DNA of 64,000 nucleotides from Thalassobacillus pellis. GTDB taxonomy: Bacteria; Bacillota; Bacilli; Bacillales; Halobacillaceae. The notes beneath the pieces are model-generated. The model was not told where the DNA came from. It did no database searches and saw only the letters and a list, made by a program, of their open reading frames with translations. Below, piece by piece: positions 14,044 to 23,205 of the stretch. The translations under genes were made by a program, and so were the position numbers. Within the stretch, counting starts at the first letter, position 1. Every line of letters begins with the position of its first letter. Where the stretch lies: positions 682,001-746,000 of the forward strand of contig NZ_JAFBDO010000002.1 in assembly GCF_016908295.1 (NCBI RefSeq), written 5' to 3'.

Positions 14044-14799
14044 ATGGAACTGTTATCACTGATTTATGTATTTGCTGTAGGATTAGCTGCAGGGTTCATC
14101 AACGTAATGGCGGGTGGCGGATCACTCCTCACCCTTCCTATGCTCATTTTTATTGGACTCCCCTCCCCTGTGGCAAACGGAACGAACCGGATCGCAATCA
14201 TGGCACAAAACTTGACGGCCATCCAGTCTTTCCGTGCGAAAGGTATTTTCCACTGGAAACAAGGGCTTTACCTCGCCATCCCTGCTGTTATTGGCTCTAT
14301 AATTGGAGCAAACCTTGCAGTTGATATCTCAGAGGAAAGCTTCAACAAAACCTTATCGATTGTCATGTTAGTCGTACTGGTCATTATCCTTTTTAAACCA
14401 CATCAATACTTGACTAAGAAAAAACAACTCCCGAAATTTCTTCATCAATGTATCCTGCTTGCAGCATTCTTTCTCGTGGGATTGTATGGCGGTTTCATTC
14501 AAGCGGGGGTTGGTTTTGTGATTATTGCAGCCCTCAGTATTATGACCAGTCATAATCTGGTGCATATCAACAGTTTAAAATTGCTGATTGTTGCTGTTTA
14601 TACGGTCGCTTCGCTGATCGTTTTTATCATCCATGACCAGGTTGCCTGGGGATATGGTATTTCGCTTGCACTTGGCATGAGCCTTGGTGCATATATCGGT
14701 GCCCAGACAGCTATGAAAAAAGGAGAGGGCTTTATCCGGGTTATTTTGGTGCTTGCGGTCATCGCTATGAGTATTAAATTGTGGTTCGATGGTACGTGA
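14044..14799 (+). CDS. TSUP family permease (TauE/SafE)
   Basis: A 251-residue membrane permease of the TauE/SafE (TSUP) family, implicated in export or import of sulfite, sulfonates or other small organic anions. The two-fold repeated core is seen as GLAAGFINVMAGGGSLLTLPML (about 14-35) and, in the second half, GLYGGFIQAGVGFVIIAAL (about 145-163). GGAAGAAAGGG precedes the ATG. Its 3' end overlaps the convergent gene at 14774 by 26 bp. Substrate unknown. Confidence 0.88.
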   Translation: MELLSLIYVFAVGLAAGFINVMAGGGSLLTLPMLIFIGLPSPVANGTNRIAIMAQNLTAIQSFRAKGIFHWKQGLYLAIPAVIGSIIGANLAVDISEESFNKTLSIVMLVVLVIILFKPHQYLTKKKQLPKFLHQCILLAAFFLVGLYGGFIQAGVGFVIIAALSIMTSHNLVHINSLKLLIVAVYTVASLIVFIIHDQVAWGYGISLALGMSLGAYIGAQTAMKKGEGFIRVILVLAVIAMSIKLWFDGT

Positions 14800-15292
14800 T
14801 CATCAGGAAATAACTTACTGTTTCTGCGACAAGTAAGATGCCTGCCTGGTTTGGCTGGGAAACATAATGCAAGGTCATGTTGATTTTTTCGCCATCGTCA
14901 GCATCAATGACAACATCCATTGGCACAAAAAGATTGATGGGCTCTGTTGCAGCTCCAGCTTCCAGTGCAGGATAGGCATCTCCATAGCGGGCTTTCACGA
15001 AGATTTTTCTATCATCAAACGTGTTCAAAATCTGGAAGGATGCTTCCCCATCAGGCGGGATAGACAAATTAATTTCTTTCCAAGCCGGCTTATTCTCCTC
15101 CCCATAATAAATGGTCAGTCTATTTTTTACGGGTGTAAGTATTCTTCCCCTGTAAACGGTACTTTTCGTTATAACTGCAAATTCTCCCGGGACAATTGTA
15201 CTTTTGTTTAGTAAGAGTTTTTCTTTCCCGGCGTTAAACAGCAGACTTCCTTCTTGATATGTTACCGGCTTATGGATAATCACATGCATCAT
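14774..15292 (-). CDS. hypothetical protein (about 170 aa)
   Basis: A beta-rich protein of 169-172 residues without membrane segment or signal peptide; no family recognised. The start is unclear: AGAGGAGG abuts the tandem ATGATG at 15292/15289, leaving almost no spacer, whereas GTG at 15283 has an ideal nine-base spacer and may be the true start. The last 26 bp overlap the convergent TauE/SafE gene, and no terminator separates them. Confidence 0.6.
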   Translation of the reverse strand: MMHVIIHKPVTYQEGSLLFNAGKEKLLLNKSTIVPGEFAVITKSTVYRGRILTPVKNRLTIYYGEENKPAWKEINLSIPPDGEASFQILNTFDDRKIFVKARYGDAYPALEAGAATEPINLFVPMDVVIDADDGEKINMTLHYVSQPNQAGILLVAETVSYFLMITYHRTTI

Positions 15293-15362
15293 CCTCCTCT
15301 TACCAAATATATTACTTCAATTTCAACTTTCATACCTATAAGCTTAGAAAGCAGGTGCATAA

Positions 15363-15815
15363 ATGGAACTGAAAGAAATACATACGCCAAGTGAGGAAGT
15401 ATGGAAGCTTCTTTTACTGGCTGATCCTTCCCGGGAAATGGTAAAGAAGTATTTAAGTATGGGAAAACTATATGGCTTTTATCTTAATAACACGTTGGTC
15501 GGGGTACTGGTTTGGAAGGCGATAAAAGACCATGAAGCAGAAATTGTGAACATTGCCATCCGCGAAGAGGAACAAGGAAAAGGATACGGAAGAGTTTTAC
15601 TTAATCATTCCTTTACCTTACTTAAACAATGTGGCTGTCGTTTGGTATGGATAGGTACTGGAAATTCCAGCATCAGCCAGTTATATTTATACCAATCCTG
15701 TGGTTTTGAGATGAAATATATAAAGAAAGACTTTTTCACCGATCATTACCCCGAACTATTATATGAAAATGGCATTCCATGCCGCGATATGATCATGCTG
15801 CGGAAAGAGCTATGA
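15363..15815 (+). CDS. GNAT family N-acetyltransferase (YvbK-like)
   Basis: A 150-residue acetyl-CoA-dependent N-acetyltransferase. The acetyl-CoA pyrophosphate loop is EEEQGKGYGRVLL (about residues 76-88; R/Q-x-x-G-x-G/A), followed by the GTGNSSISQLYLYQSCGF segment and the C-terminal ENGIPCRDMIML block that mark the YvbK-like subgroup. The target is unknown. AAGCAGGTG precedes the ATG. It lies 65 bp before the radical SAM gene and could share transcription with it. Confidence 0.85.
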   Translation: MELKEIHTPSEEVWKLLLLADPSREMVKKYLSMGKLYGFYLNNTLVGVLVWKAIKDHEAEIVNIAIREEEQGKGYGRVLLNHSFTLLKQCGCRLVWIGTGNSSISQLYLYQSCGFEMKYIKKDFFTDHYPELLYENGIPCRDMIMLRKEL

Positions 15816-15880
15816 ATTCTGGTATAATGAATTGGCAGCTATGTTAAAATTTAGAAAAGCTTACATATAGGAGTGACCAG

Positions 15881-17620
15881 ATGAAGACGATTGTATCGAC
15901 CCTGAATGCTAAATACATTCACACCAGTCTTGCTTTGCGTTATTTGAAAGCCTATGCACGCCCAAAATATGACCTGGACATCAAGGAATTCACTATTCAT
16001 GAACCACCAATTGATATAGCCTCTGCCATCTATGCTGAAAAACCAGATGTGATCGGTTTCAGCTGTTATATATGGAACATTGAAGAAACCATTCCTGTCA
16101 TCTCCATCTTAAAAAAAACGCTGCCTGATACATTGATTGTCCTTGGCGGCCCTGAGGTGAGCTATGACAGTAATTACTGGATGGATCGCCTTCCCGATGT
16201 TGATATCATCGTTCAGGGCGAAGGGGAAGCTACATTTCAAAAGCTTCTTGGTGCCATTGAAAATAACACGAACCTGAATGATATCCCGGGTTTGATGTAT
16301 CGTAAGAATGGTAAAGTGATGCAAACGGTCCCTGCTCCAAAAATTTCGTTAGATGAGATTCCATCCCCGTTCCGGTTTGAAGAAGACTTGCCTTACTTAT
16401 CCCAGCGCATCAGCTACGTCGAGACAAGCAGAGGATGCCCGTTTACCTGTCAATTCTGCCTGTCAAGCATCGAATTCGGTGTCCGTTACTTTGATATCGT
16501 TAGAATGAAGGAAGAATTGACATTCCTGATGGATCACGGGGCAAAAACCATCAAATTTTTGGATCGTACTTTTAATATTAACCGGAAGTACGCGCTCGAA
16601 ATGTTTGATTTCATTATTAAAAATCATCGGCCGGGAACAGTTTTCCAATTCGAGATTACCGCAGACATTATGCGGCCGGAAGTGTTGGAATTCATCAATG
16701 AACATGCCCCGGAAGGTTTATTCCGCTTTGAAGTAGGTGTCCAGTCAACGAATGACCATACGAATAAACTGATCAAACGCCGGCAGAATTTCAATAAGCT
16801 GACAAGAACGGTGACTATGGTGAAGGACGGCGGAAAGGTCATTCAGCATCTTGATTTGATCGCCGGCCTGCCGGAAGAGGATTATCAGTCCTTCCGCAAA
16901 ACCTTTAACGATGTATTTGCCCTCCGTCCGGAAGAGCTTCAGCTCGGCTTTTTGAAAATGCTGCGCGGAACCGGGCTTCGGATCGAAGCCGATAAATGGG
17001 GGTATAAATACATGGACCATGCCCCTTACGAAATGCTGGAGAACAATGTTCTGTCCTTTGAAGAAGTGACACGGATCAAACAAGTGGAAGATATATTGGA
17101 AAAGTTCTGGAACAAGCATTTCATGGACCATACTATCGAATACCTGATGGAACATGTTTTTGATTCTCCGTTCGACTTTTTCCAAGACTTCGGAAGTTAC
17201 TGGCATGAGCAGCAATGGAATAAAATTGGTCATCAGCTCACTGATCTGTTCCGCCGCCTCCATCAGTACATATTGGAGGTTAAGCCGGAACATGCTGCCA
17301 TGACAGAAGGTTTCATGCATCTCGATTACTACCAGAATTTCAAGCAGAAACCACGTAAAGGCTGGAATCGTGAGGCATTTTCGCTCGACAGAAAGAAAAC
17401 GATTTACAATGAATTATGGGATGGAATGGATTTCAGCACGTTTGACTTTACTAAAAAAGACCTGTTTAAGCATACCATGCTCGAACACCTGCCATTCCAA
17501 ATCGAAACGTATTTAAGTACAGGTGACGTGGAACCTACTCCTTCTCTGATGATCGCTGTGTATCCTCCGGGTGCTAACCATGTTCAATTCTTACAAGGGA
17601 TGCATGCTGCTTATTCATAA
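15881..17620 (+). CDS. B12-binding domain radical SAM protein (DUF4080)
   Basis: A 579-residue enzyme with an N-terminal cobalamin-binding Rossmann domain (about 1-140; PDVIGFSCYIWN and LIVLGGPEVS are the characteristic strands) followed by a radical SAM core with the 4Fe-4S motif C186-x3-C190-x2-C193 in SRGCPFTCQFC. The C-terminal 200 residues correspond to DUF4080. Members reductively cleave S-adenosylmethionine and often methylate unactivated carbons; this subgroup's substrate is unknown. No lower-axial DxHxxG histidine motif is visible in the B12 domain. TAGGAGTG precedes the ATG. Confidence 0.9.
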   Translation: MKTIVSTLNAKYIHTSLALRYLKAYARPKYDLDIKEFTIHEPPIDIASAIYAEKPDVIGFSCYIWNIEETIPVISILKKTLPDTLIVLGGPEVSYDSNYWMDRLPDVDIIVQGEGEATFQKLLGAIENNTNLNDIPGLMYRKNGKVMQTVPAPKISLDEIPSPFRFEEDLPYLSQRISYVETSRGCPFTCQFCLSSIEFGVRYFDIVRMKEELTFLMDHGAKTIKFLDRTFNINRKYALEMFDFIIKNHRPGTVFQFEITADIMRPEVLEFINEHAPEGLFRFEVGVQSTNDHTNKLIKRRQNFNKLTRTVTMVKDGGKVIQHLDLIAGLPEEDYQSFRKTFNDVFALRPEELQLGFLKMLRGTGLRIEADKWGYKYMDHAPYEMLENNVLSFEEVTRIKQVEDILEKFWNKHFMDHTIEYLMEHVFDSPFDFFQDFGSYWHEQQWNKIGHQLTDLFRRLHQYILEVKPEHAAMTEGFMHLDYYQNFKQKPRKGWNREAFSLDRKKTIYNELWDGMDFSTFDFTKKDLFKHTMLEHLPFQIETYLSTGDVEPTPSLMIAVYPPGANHVQFLQGMHAAYS

Positions 17621-17663
17621 ATCGTAACCACCTGGAAATGCTATGGGTAAGGAGGAATGCATC

Positions 17664-18002
17664 ATGCAGAGACAAAATGATGATTATCAAACCAATGAAC
17701 TCGACTCATTCCCTCATCAGATCAATGCTCCCGTAATGGATGGAAATAAGCGGCAAAGTACTTTTGTCAATCCTTATGGAGTGACGATCGGTGACAGCTA
17801 TTACGATTCCATGAATTCGCCGTTGAATCATTGGAGTGAAGAAATTGATCCAGCTGTGATGGCAGGACCGGAATGGGTTCACGAGACGAACGATATCGGC
17901 TGGAATACATCCTTCAATCGAAAATTAATGGAAGAAAATTATGTTGCCAAAAGAAAAAATTTCAGCCACCCAACCCATGACAGTGCTTATAGGACGGATT
18001 AA
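17664..18002 (+). CDS. DUF3905 family protein (112 aa)
   Basis: A 112-residue hydrophilic protein with the DUF3905 hallmarks NPYGVTIGDSYYDS (about 38-51), HWSEEIDPAVMAGPEWVH (about 57-74) and NDIGWNTSFNRKL. The family is confined to spore-forming Firmicutes; function unknown. The ATG at 17664 has AAGGAGG nine bases upstream, whereas the in-frame ATG at 17643 has none. It follows the radical SAM gene by 43 bp and may be in the same transcript. Confidence 0.8.
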   Translation: MQRQNDDYQTNELDSFPHQINAPVMDGNKRQSTFVNPYGVTIGDSYYDSMNSPLNHWSEEIDPAVMAGPEWVHETNDIGWNTSFNRKLMEENYVAKRKNFSHPTHDSAYRTD

Positions 18003-18085
18003 AACTTTTCCATCTGGGTGAATGACCATACACGAAACCCCCGGTCGCATATAGTGTAATGTACCGACCGAGGAGGTGAGCTTGT

Positions 18086-18214
18086 ATGTACGGATATAGT
18101 CCTTACGGCTACGGTGGATGTAGATACCGAGGAGGCGCTTATGGCAATAACTTCGCCTTGATCGTCGTGTTGTTTATTTTGCTCATCATCGTAGGTGCTG
18201 CATTCTACTGCTAA
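18086..18214 (+). CDS. YjcZ family sporulation-associated peptide (42 aa)
   Basis: A 42-residue peptide: a Gly/Tyr-rich head ([17 protein letters not shown]) followed by a single hydrophobic segment [20 protein letters not shown]. This [23 protein letters not shown] arrangement is the YjcZ family, typical of sporulating bacilli. GAGGAGGTGAG precedes the ATG and a strong bidirectional terminator follows. Predicted to be a spore or mother-cell membrane peptide. Confidence 0.85.
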   Translation: MYGYSPYGYGGCRYRGGAYGNNFALIVVLFILLIIVGAAFYC

Positions 18215-18229
18215 TATTGATTGTGGGCC

Positions 18230-18277
18230 ACCAAAAAAAAGCGCTACTCTTTAACGGAGTGCGCTTTTTTTGATTTG
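18230..18277. terminator. bidirectional terminator
   Basis: AAAAAAAGCGC...GCGCTTTTTTT stem; between the converging yjcZ-type and ktr genes. Confidence 0.85.
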
Positions 18278-18294
18278 CGTGGTTTTTATCCCTC

Positions 18295-19659
18295 TCAACC
18301 AATGATAATTCGTTCTTTAGGGTATTCGTAGTTACCTGTCTTTTTCTTTTCTTTTTTCAATGTAAATAGAAATGTAAGGATACCGATTCTTCCAATGAAC
18401 ATCAATATCATGATGATCAATTTGCCTATCGTAGACAGATCTGAGGTTATCCCTGTCGACAAACCGACTGTGCCGAAAGCAGAAGTGACTTCAAATAACA
18501 ACTGGTTCAATGTGAAGGGCTCTGTAATGGTCAATATCAACACAGCAGAAAAGCAGGTCATTACAGCCATTATAGTCACAACCACCGCTTTGATAAGGTC
18601 ATCGTCATGAATTTGTCTTCCAAAAATTCTGATATGGTTCTGGCCTCTTGCATAAGTGAGTACGAAAATCACCACTAGTGCGAATGTGGTCGTCCGAATC
18701 CCACCCCCAACACTGCTGGGAGAAGCACCAATGAACATTAAAGATGACATGAATAACCGCGTCTGTTCGGTAAGCTGAGTGACATCCATAGTGGCAAGCC
18801 CGCCACTTCTTGTCGTCACCGACTGGAATAGCGCGTAGAAGAATATTTCATGCCATGACTTGTCTGCGAAAAAATTATTGATTTCAAAAATAAAAATGAA
18901 GACCATCCCTAAAATAACAAGAGCAAAGAAGGTAAAGCTCGTCAATTTAGCAAATAGAGAAAAACGTTTGACCCTGTTTTCATAGGAAGGCGCGAATAAA
19001 TATTCTTTTACTTCAATCAATACCGGGAATCCAATCGCCCCGGCGATGATTAATAGCATATTGATAAACTGGACGAAATAATCATCCTTATAAGGGATAA
19101 GAGACTGACCTGTAATGTCGAACCCGCCGTTAGTCATCGCACTGATTGCCCCGAAGAAACCTTGCAGATATGCTTCTCCCGCAGGGAAGTACTGGAGAAA
19201 GTACGTACCTAATACAAGAAAACCGATAAATTCGATGAGCAAAACGACCAGAATGATTTCACGGATCAGTTTGACTACCCCCTGGAAGGAAGTCTGGTTT
19301 TGATCAGTCATGATAAGCCGGCGTTCCTTCAAGCCGATTTTTTTTCCAAGAAGGAGCCATACAGCTGTACCAAGACTCATGACACCAATCCCGCCCAGCT
19401 GGAGAACAAAGGCTAATAATATAATTCCTGTCGTACTGAATGTATCTGATATGTTAATGACAGACAAACCTGTAACACTGACAGCGCTGACTGCCGTGAA
19501 TAATATATTTATAAATGAAAGATCCACTCCCGCCTGGTGAGCAACTGGAAGTCCCAGCAGAATCGATGCTATCGTGACTGCCCCCAGATAAAAAAGAGCA
19601 ATCAACTTAAACGGGGATAATTTATCCACCCATCTTAAGCTTCGGTTTCTCATATACAT
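18295..19659 (-). CDS. TrkH-type potassium channel subunit (KtrB/KtrD)
   Basis: A 454-residue integral membrane subunit of a Ktr-type K+ uptake system. The four M1-P-M2 repeats are recognisable by their P-loop glycines: SAVSVTGLS (about 57-65), AMTNGGFD (about 176-183), TTRSGGLAT (about 288-296) and AFGTVGLST (about 402-410). The protein works with a cytosolic KtrA/KtrC gating ring, which is not encoded nearby. An orphan B-type subunit is the arrangement of ktrD in B. subtilis, but ktrB cannot be excluded. AAGGAG lies eight bases before the ATG. Confidence 0.88.
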   Translation of the reverse strand: MYMRNRSLRWVDKLSPFKLIALFYLGAVTIASILLGLPVAHQAGVDLSFINILFTAVSAVSVTGLSVINISDTFSTTGIILLAFVLQLGGIGVMSLGTAVWLLLGKKIGLKERRLIMTDQNQTSFQGVVKLIREIILVVLLIEFIGFLVLGTYFLQYFPAGEAYLQGFFGAISAMTNGGFDITGQSLIPYKDDYFVQFINMLLIIAGAIGFPVLIEVKEYLFAPSYENRVKRFSLFAKLTSFTFFALVILGMVFIFIFEINNFFADKSWHEIFFYALFQSVTTRSGGLATMDVTQLTEQTRLFMSSLMFIGASPSSVGGGIRTTTFALVVIFVLTYARGQNHIRIFGRQIHDDDLIKAVVVTIMAVMTCFSAVLILTITEPFTLNQLLFEVTSAFGTVGLSTGITSDLSTIGKLIIMILMFIGRIGILTFLFTLKKEKKKTGNYEYPKERIIIG

Positions 19660-19814
19660 GTTTTTTTCTCCTTCTTACGGCAAATTACCTGGTTTTATAC
19701 GAGATTTAGGGAGAACTCGACATATTTTTCCCAAATAGACCTTCATCCATTATAGCAGTGTAAACGCTGATATCCCATTCTTGTTTAAAAAAAGTGAGGA
19801 AATAGCAAAAGCTT

Positions 19815-19900
19815 AAGAAGCGCCGACATAGTTATGCCGGGGAACGGATTGACGTTTTTTCCCACATTGAGGATCAGTGGTAGGCGCTGAAGCTGGATGT
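19815..19900. repeat. degraded R2 hairpin repeat
   Basis: Retains the R2 end GGTAGGCGCTGAAGCTGGATG and part of the GAGGATC block; the left half has diverged. The rest of the gap between 19660 and 19982 shows no gene. Confidence 0.45.
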
Positions 19901-19933
19901 GACAAAAGGTAAGCGTTTTGCGGGACAACATAA

Positions 19934-19976
19934 AAAGCCGCCATCCAGTCAGTCATCTGGATGGACAGCTTATTTA
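19934..19976 (-). terminator. terminator after ywpF
   Basis: CCATCCAG/CTGGATGG stem with outer AGC/GCT pairs and GGCTTTTTATG on the minus strand. Confidence 0.75.
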
Positions 19977-19982
19977 CGGAAA

Positions 19983-20408
19983 TCATTTTTCTGAGGAACT
20001 GCCTCTTTTCTTGAATTCTTCCAGAAGCTCATCTCCCTGGTAGCCTTCTTCAATCAGAAGCTTCAATGTTTTTTCTATTTGATCCTGCCTTCTGTCTACA
20101 ATCGTTCCCATGAAAATGACATTCATATTATCGCCGATCAGATTGGTGTCAATTGTTTTGACCATCAGTGTTGCCGGCTGATTACTCTGTTTGGTGATTT
20201 TAACCTGGATAAGAAGGTCATCCTCATTGTTCATGTAATTCTCAAAAAATTCCTGATAACTTTTATCCACATATGCTTCTACTACCCATCTTCCTTTATC
20301 ATCTTCCCTATTAATGATCAGGCCATCAATCAGTTTTATCCTTCGCTGAGTAATGTCCTCCTTTTTTTCTTCGACGAGATCCAAGGAAACGAGTTTGAAC
20401 GTTTTCAT
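19983..20408 (-). CDS. ywpF: YwpF-like protein
   Basis: A 141-residue soluble protein that opens MKTFKLVSLDLVEE and continues with IKLIDGLIINREDDKGRWVVEAYVD, the conserved YwpF-family core; the central IQVKITKQSNQPAT and VIFMGTI strands also fit. The function of YwpF is unknown. The C-terminal 35 residues (helical, charged) extend beyond the core. ATG 20408 is preferred over the GTG three codons upstream because GGGAG is eight bases before it. Confidence 0.82.
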   Translation of the reverse strand: MKTFKLVSLDLVEEKKEDITQRRIKLIDGLIINREDDKGRWVVEAYVDKSYQEFFENYMNNEDDLLIQVKITKQSNQPATLMVKTIDTNLIGDNMNVIFMGTIVDRRQDQIEKTLKLLIEEGYQGDELLEEFKKRGSSSEK

Positions 20409-20507
20409 GCCATTCACTCCCGACTTATGTATATAGGTTCATTATAGAGGAGAGTTGCTCTTTCGGCAAAAGTAAACGGAACTGCTCCCAAAACGTATTT
20501 GATTATA

Positions 20508-20552
20508 AAAACCAGGAAGAAAAATCAATTTCTTCCTGGCTTTTTGCTGTCA
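20508..20552. terminator. bidirectional terminator
   Basis: ACCAGGAAGAAA/TTTCTTCCTGG stem with T-run; ends moaA transcription on the minus strand. Confidence 0.85.
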
Positions 20553-20577
20553 CACAGTCTTTTTCGAAAGCTCGTTA

Positions 20578-21597
20578 CTAGCCACCGATATAGGACATTT
20601 CAATTTTTTCTTTCTTCAGCGGCTTACCCTCTGCCCGTTCATCGGAGTAACGGTCCTTTCTACCGCTCCACAGCTTAATCAGTTCCAGTGTCAGTTCATG
20701 GTCACTGGCATGCTGGCGCAGGTGTGTTTTAATATCAAAGCCAGAAGTGGCAAATAAACATGTATACAATTTCCCGTCGGCTGACAGCCTGATTCTGGTA
20801 CAGCTGCTGCAAAAGGACTCTGTCACGGAAGAAATGACGCCGATTTCACCTTCGCCATCCAGGTAACGGAACCGGTCAGCAACTTCTCCGTAATAGTTAT
20901 GGTCAGCAGGCTCAAGCGGCATTTCTGCATGAATCCTATCAATAATCTCCTGTTTGGAAATGACGGTATCCATGTTCCAGCCGTTATGGTTCCCGACATC
21001 CATGAACTCAATGAACCGCAAAATGACGCCTGTCCCTTTGAAATGCCGCGCCATTGGAAGGATCTGACTGTCATTCATTCCTTTTTTGACAACCATATTA
21101 ATCTTCACTTTAAGACCGGCATCAAGAGCAGCTTCGATACCTTTCAATACCGGCTTTGTATTTACGTTTCGGCCGTTAATTTCCTTGAAAACTTCGTCTT
21201 CAATTGCGTCCAGGCTCAAATTAACACGATCTAAGCCGGCTGCTTTCAATTTTTTTGCCTGTTTCACTAAAAATACACCATTGGTTGTAATCGCAATATC
21301 GTTGATACCATCTATCTCGTAAAGGCGGGCGATCAGCTGATCAAGGTTTTTCCTCATGAGCGGCTCGCCGCCAGTAATTCGAATCTTTTCCGTTCCAAGC
21401 TTCGCAAAAATTTCTGCCAGGCGGACAATTTCATCAAAGCTCAATAATTCGTTGAATGGAAGAAAACGATAATCTTCTCCGAAAATCTCTGCCGGCATGC
21501 AGTAAGTACAGCGGAAATTACATTGGTCGATAACGGAAATCCGTAAATCCTTCATCGGACGCTTATACTGATCTTTGATATATTGTGTTTCTGTCAT
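20578..21597 (-). CDS. moaA: GTP 3',8-cyclase MoaA (molybdenum cofactor biosynthesis)
   Basis: A 339-residue radical SAM enzyme that converts GTP to 3',8-cyclo-GTP, the first step of molybdenum cofactor synthesis. The N-terminal cluster motif is C26-x3-C30-x2-C33 ([11 protein letters not shown]); the second, substrate-binding cluster is in [21 protein letters not shown]; and the C terminus ends in the essential Gly-Gly. ITGGEPLMR, the SAM-binding GGEP motif, is intact. It is the second gene of a moeA-moaA operon (36-bp gap). Mo cofactor is needed by the formate dehydrogenase encoded at 44162-47116. Confidence 0.96.
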   Translation of the reverse strand: MTETQYIKDQYKRPMKDLRISVIDQCNFRCTYCMPAEIFGEDYRFLPFNELLSFDEIVRLAEIFAKLGTEKIRITGGEPLMRKNLDQLIARLYEIDGINDIAITTNGVFLVKQAKKLKAAGLDRVNLSLDAIEDEVFKEINGRNVNTKPVLKGIEAALDAGLKVKINMVVKKGMNDSQILPMARHFKGTGVILRFIEFMDVGNHNGWNMDTVISKQEIIDRIHAEMPLEPADHNYYGEVADRFRYLDGEGEIGVISSVTESFCSSCTRIRLSADGKLYTCLFATSGFDIKTHLRQHASDHELTLELIKLWSGRKDRYSDERAEGKPLKKEKIEMSYIGG

Positions 21598-21632
21598 TTA
21601 AAACCAACTCCTTGACTCTCCACAGAGAGCGA

Positions 21633-22895
21633 TTAAAACAATGCCTGACCTTTTGGATCTTCAAGCAATATTGCTGTGACCGGGTCACCTTTTTCAAACC
21701 CTCTTGTTCCTCCCGGAAGCATGATCAGTGCATCTGACGCAGCAAGAGAGGTTACGACAGCCGATTTATCCATTCCGGCAGGACTAACATACACGTTCCC
21801 ATCCCCATAATGGACAAAACCTCTAACAAACCGGGTGAACGGGTTTGGTTTAGGAAAATCAGCTCCGAGTGTGGCATCAATTTTCTTATGGAAAGGGTGT
21901 GCAGCTCCGGAAAATCCGCGAATGATCGGAAAAGCGAACAATTCAAAGCCGACATAGCAAGCAGAAGGGTTTCCGGATAGTCCAAATAAAAGCTTGCCTT
22001 CTTTTTCAGCAACCGTTGTCACGCTTCCTGGCCGCATTGCTATTTTATTAAACAGGACTTCTGCCTGCAGTTTCTCATATATCTCTGGCATAAGGTCAAA
22101 GTCCCCAACCGAAACGCCACCTGTAGTAATCAAGGCATCGACTTCTTCCAGGGCACTTGAGACTGCCTGATAACATGTATCAAAGTCATCTTCCAATTTT
22201 CCATAATATCGGACGATGCCTCCGGCGCGCTTAATCTGGGCCGCAATCATATAAGCATTCGAATTGCGGATTTTACCCGGCTGCAGCTCTTCCTCGACTT
22301 CCAAGAGTTCAGTACCGGTTGCAAACAGTCCGATAATCGGTTTCTTACCAACTTTCACTGTTGGATAGCCGAAAGTAGCAAGTAACGCCTTAACACCCGG
22401 ATTGATAGGTGTTCCTTTTTCAACCAGGACTTCACCTTGGGAAGTTTCCGAACTTTTCTTGATGATATTCTGGTCTTCTTTCATCTGTCGCTTGATCGTC
22501 ATCCATTCGCCCCCATCACGCTCTTCAGTCTGACAAACTTCAAACATCGCGACACAGTCGGCACCTTCAGGGATTTCCGCTCCGGTCATCAACCGGACCG
22601 CTTCCCCCTCTTTGACAGCCCGACTTGCCTGATGGCCAGCACCGACCTGCTCAATCACTCGGAAGGTGACAGGATTATCGGTTCCAGCCTCCCGCGTATC
22701 TTGAGACCTGAAAGCAAATCCATCGTAAGGGGACTTATCAAAGGGAGGAATGGGATGAGATGCTGTGAGGTTCTCTGCCAATATTCGCTCCTCGCAGTCA
22801 TCAATCGATATCTCCTCTACCCCGCCTGGGTACTTACAGGACATTACCTTATCGACTGCTTCGGTTACTGGTATTGGTTTCCGGTCAAATTTCAA
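21633..22895 (-). CDS. moeA: molybdopterin molybdenumtransferase MoeA
   Basis: A 420-residue enzyme that inserts molybdate into adenylylated molybdopterin. N-terminal MoeA domain with PIPPFDKSPYDGFAFR (about 47-62), the central MPTb-like domain with TTGGVSVGDFDLMPEI (about 252-267) and LFGLSGNPSACYVGFELF (about 310-327), and the C-terminal domain with FTRFVRG and LPGGTRGFEKGDPV. First gene of moeA-moaA. Initiates 310 bp from the divergent SigB-type flavoprotein gene. Confidence 0.95.
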   Translation of the reverse strand: MKFDRKPIPVTEAVDKVMSCKYPGGVEEISIDDCEERILAENLTASHPIPPFDKSPYDGFAFRSQDTREAGTDNPVTFRVIEQVGAGHQASRAVKEGEAVRLMTGAEIPEGADCVAMFEVCQTEERDGGEWMTIKRQMKEDQNIIKKSSETSQGEVLVEKGTPINPGVKALLATFGYPTVKVGKKPIIGLFATGTELLEVEEELQPGKIRNSNAYMIAAQIKRAGGIVRYYGKLEDDFDTCYQAVSSALEEVDALITTGGVSVGDFDLMPEIYEKLQAEVLFNKIAMRPGSVTTVAEKEGKLLFGLSGNPSACYVGFELFAFPIIRGFSGAAHPFHKKIDATLGADFPKPNPFTRFVRGFVHYGDGNVYVSPAGMDKSAVVTSLAASDALIMLPGGTRGFEKGDPVTAILLEDPKGQALF

Positions 22896-23205
22896 CGATC
22901 AACTTCCTTTCTGCATTTGTTTTTAAGAATCGGTCATTATTTAATGTAAAAGTTTTCTATCTTCTACAAGAATTATAACAAACATACACGGTTCGACACG
23001 TCCAATACGGGTCAAATCCGTGAACTTTTTTGCATATTAAGTTTAAAATTTTTACTAATAAGCTATTTAACAATTTTATAGTTCAAAGGACACATTCACA
23101 GGAAGCTGAGTGAATGCGAGCTGTTCTAAGGACGGTATGACTGTTTTTCAAGTATGCTGATAGGGTATGATGAAGGAAAGATACATGTAAGGAGGCAAAA
23201 AAGAA
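22896..23205. other. divergent promoter region, moeA / flavoprotein
   Basis: Apart from the SigB-like promoter at 23143-23168, it contains an inverted repeat CATTCAC...GTGAATG at 23093-23116 (10-bp spacer). No gene and no recognisable Moco riboswitch were seen. Confidence 0.5.
23143..23168 (+). promoter_or_regulatory. SigB-type promoter of the flavoprotein gene
   Basis: GTTTTT, 14-bp spacer, GGGTAT; close to the general-stress consensus GTTTAA-N12-15-GGGTAT, about 38 bp before the GTG start. Confidence 0.6.

Noticed and set aside
16745-17320. 191-codon frame antisense to the radical SAM gene
   Set aside because: Shadow frame in a well-conserved coding region.
22896-23205. Moco riboswitch upstream of moeA
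   Set aside because: No conserved Moco motif or long structured leader could be recognised by eye.
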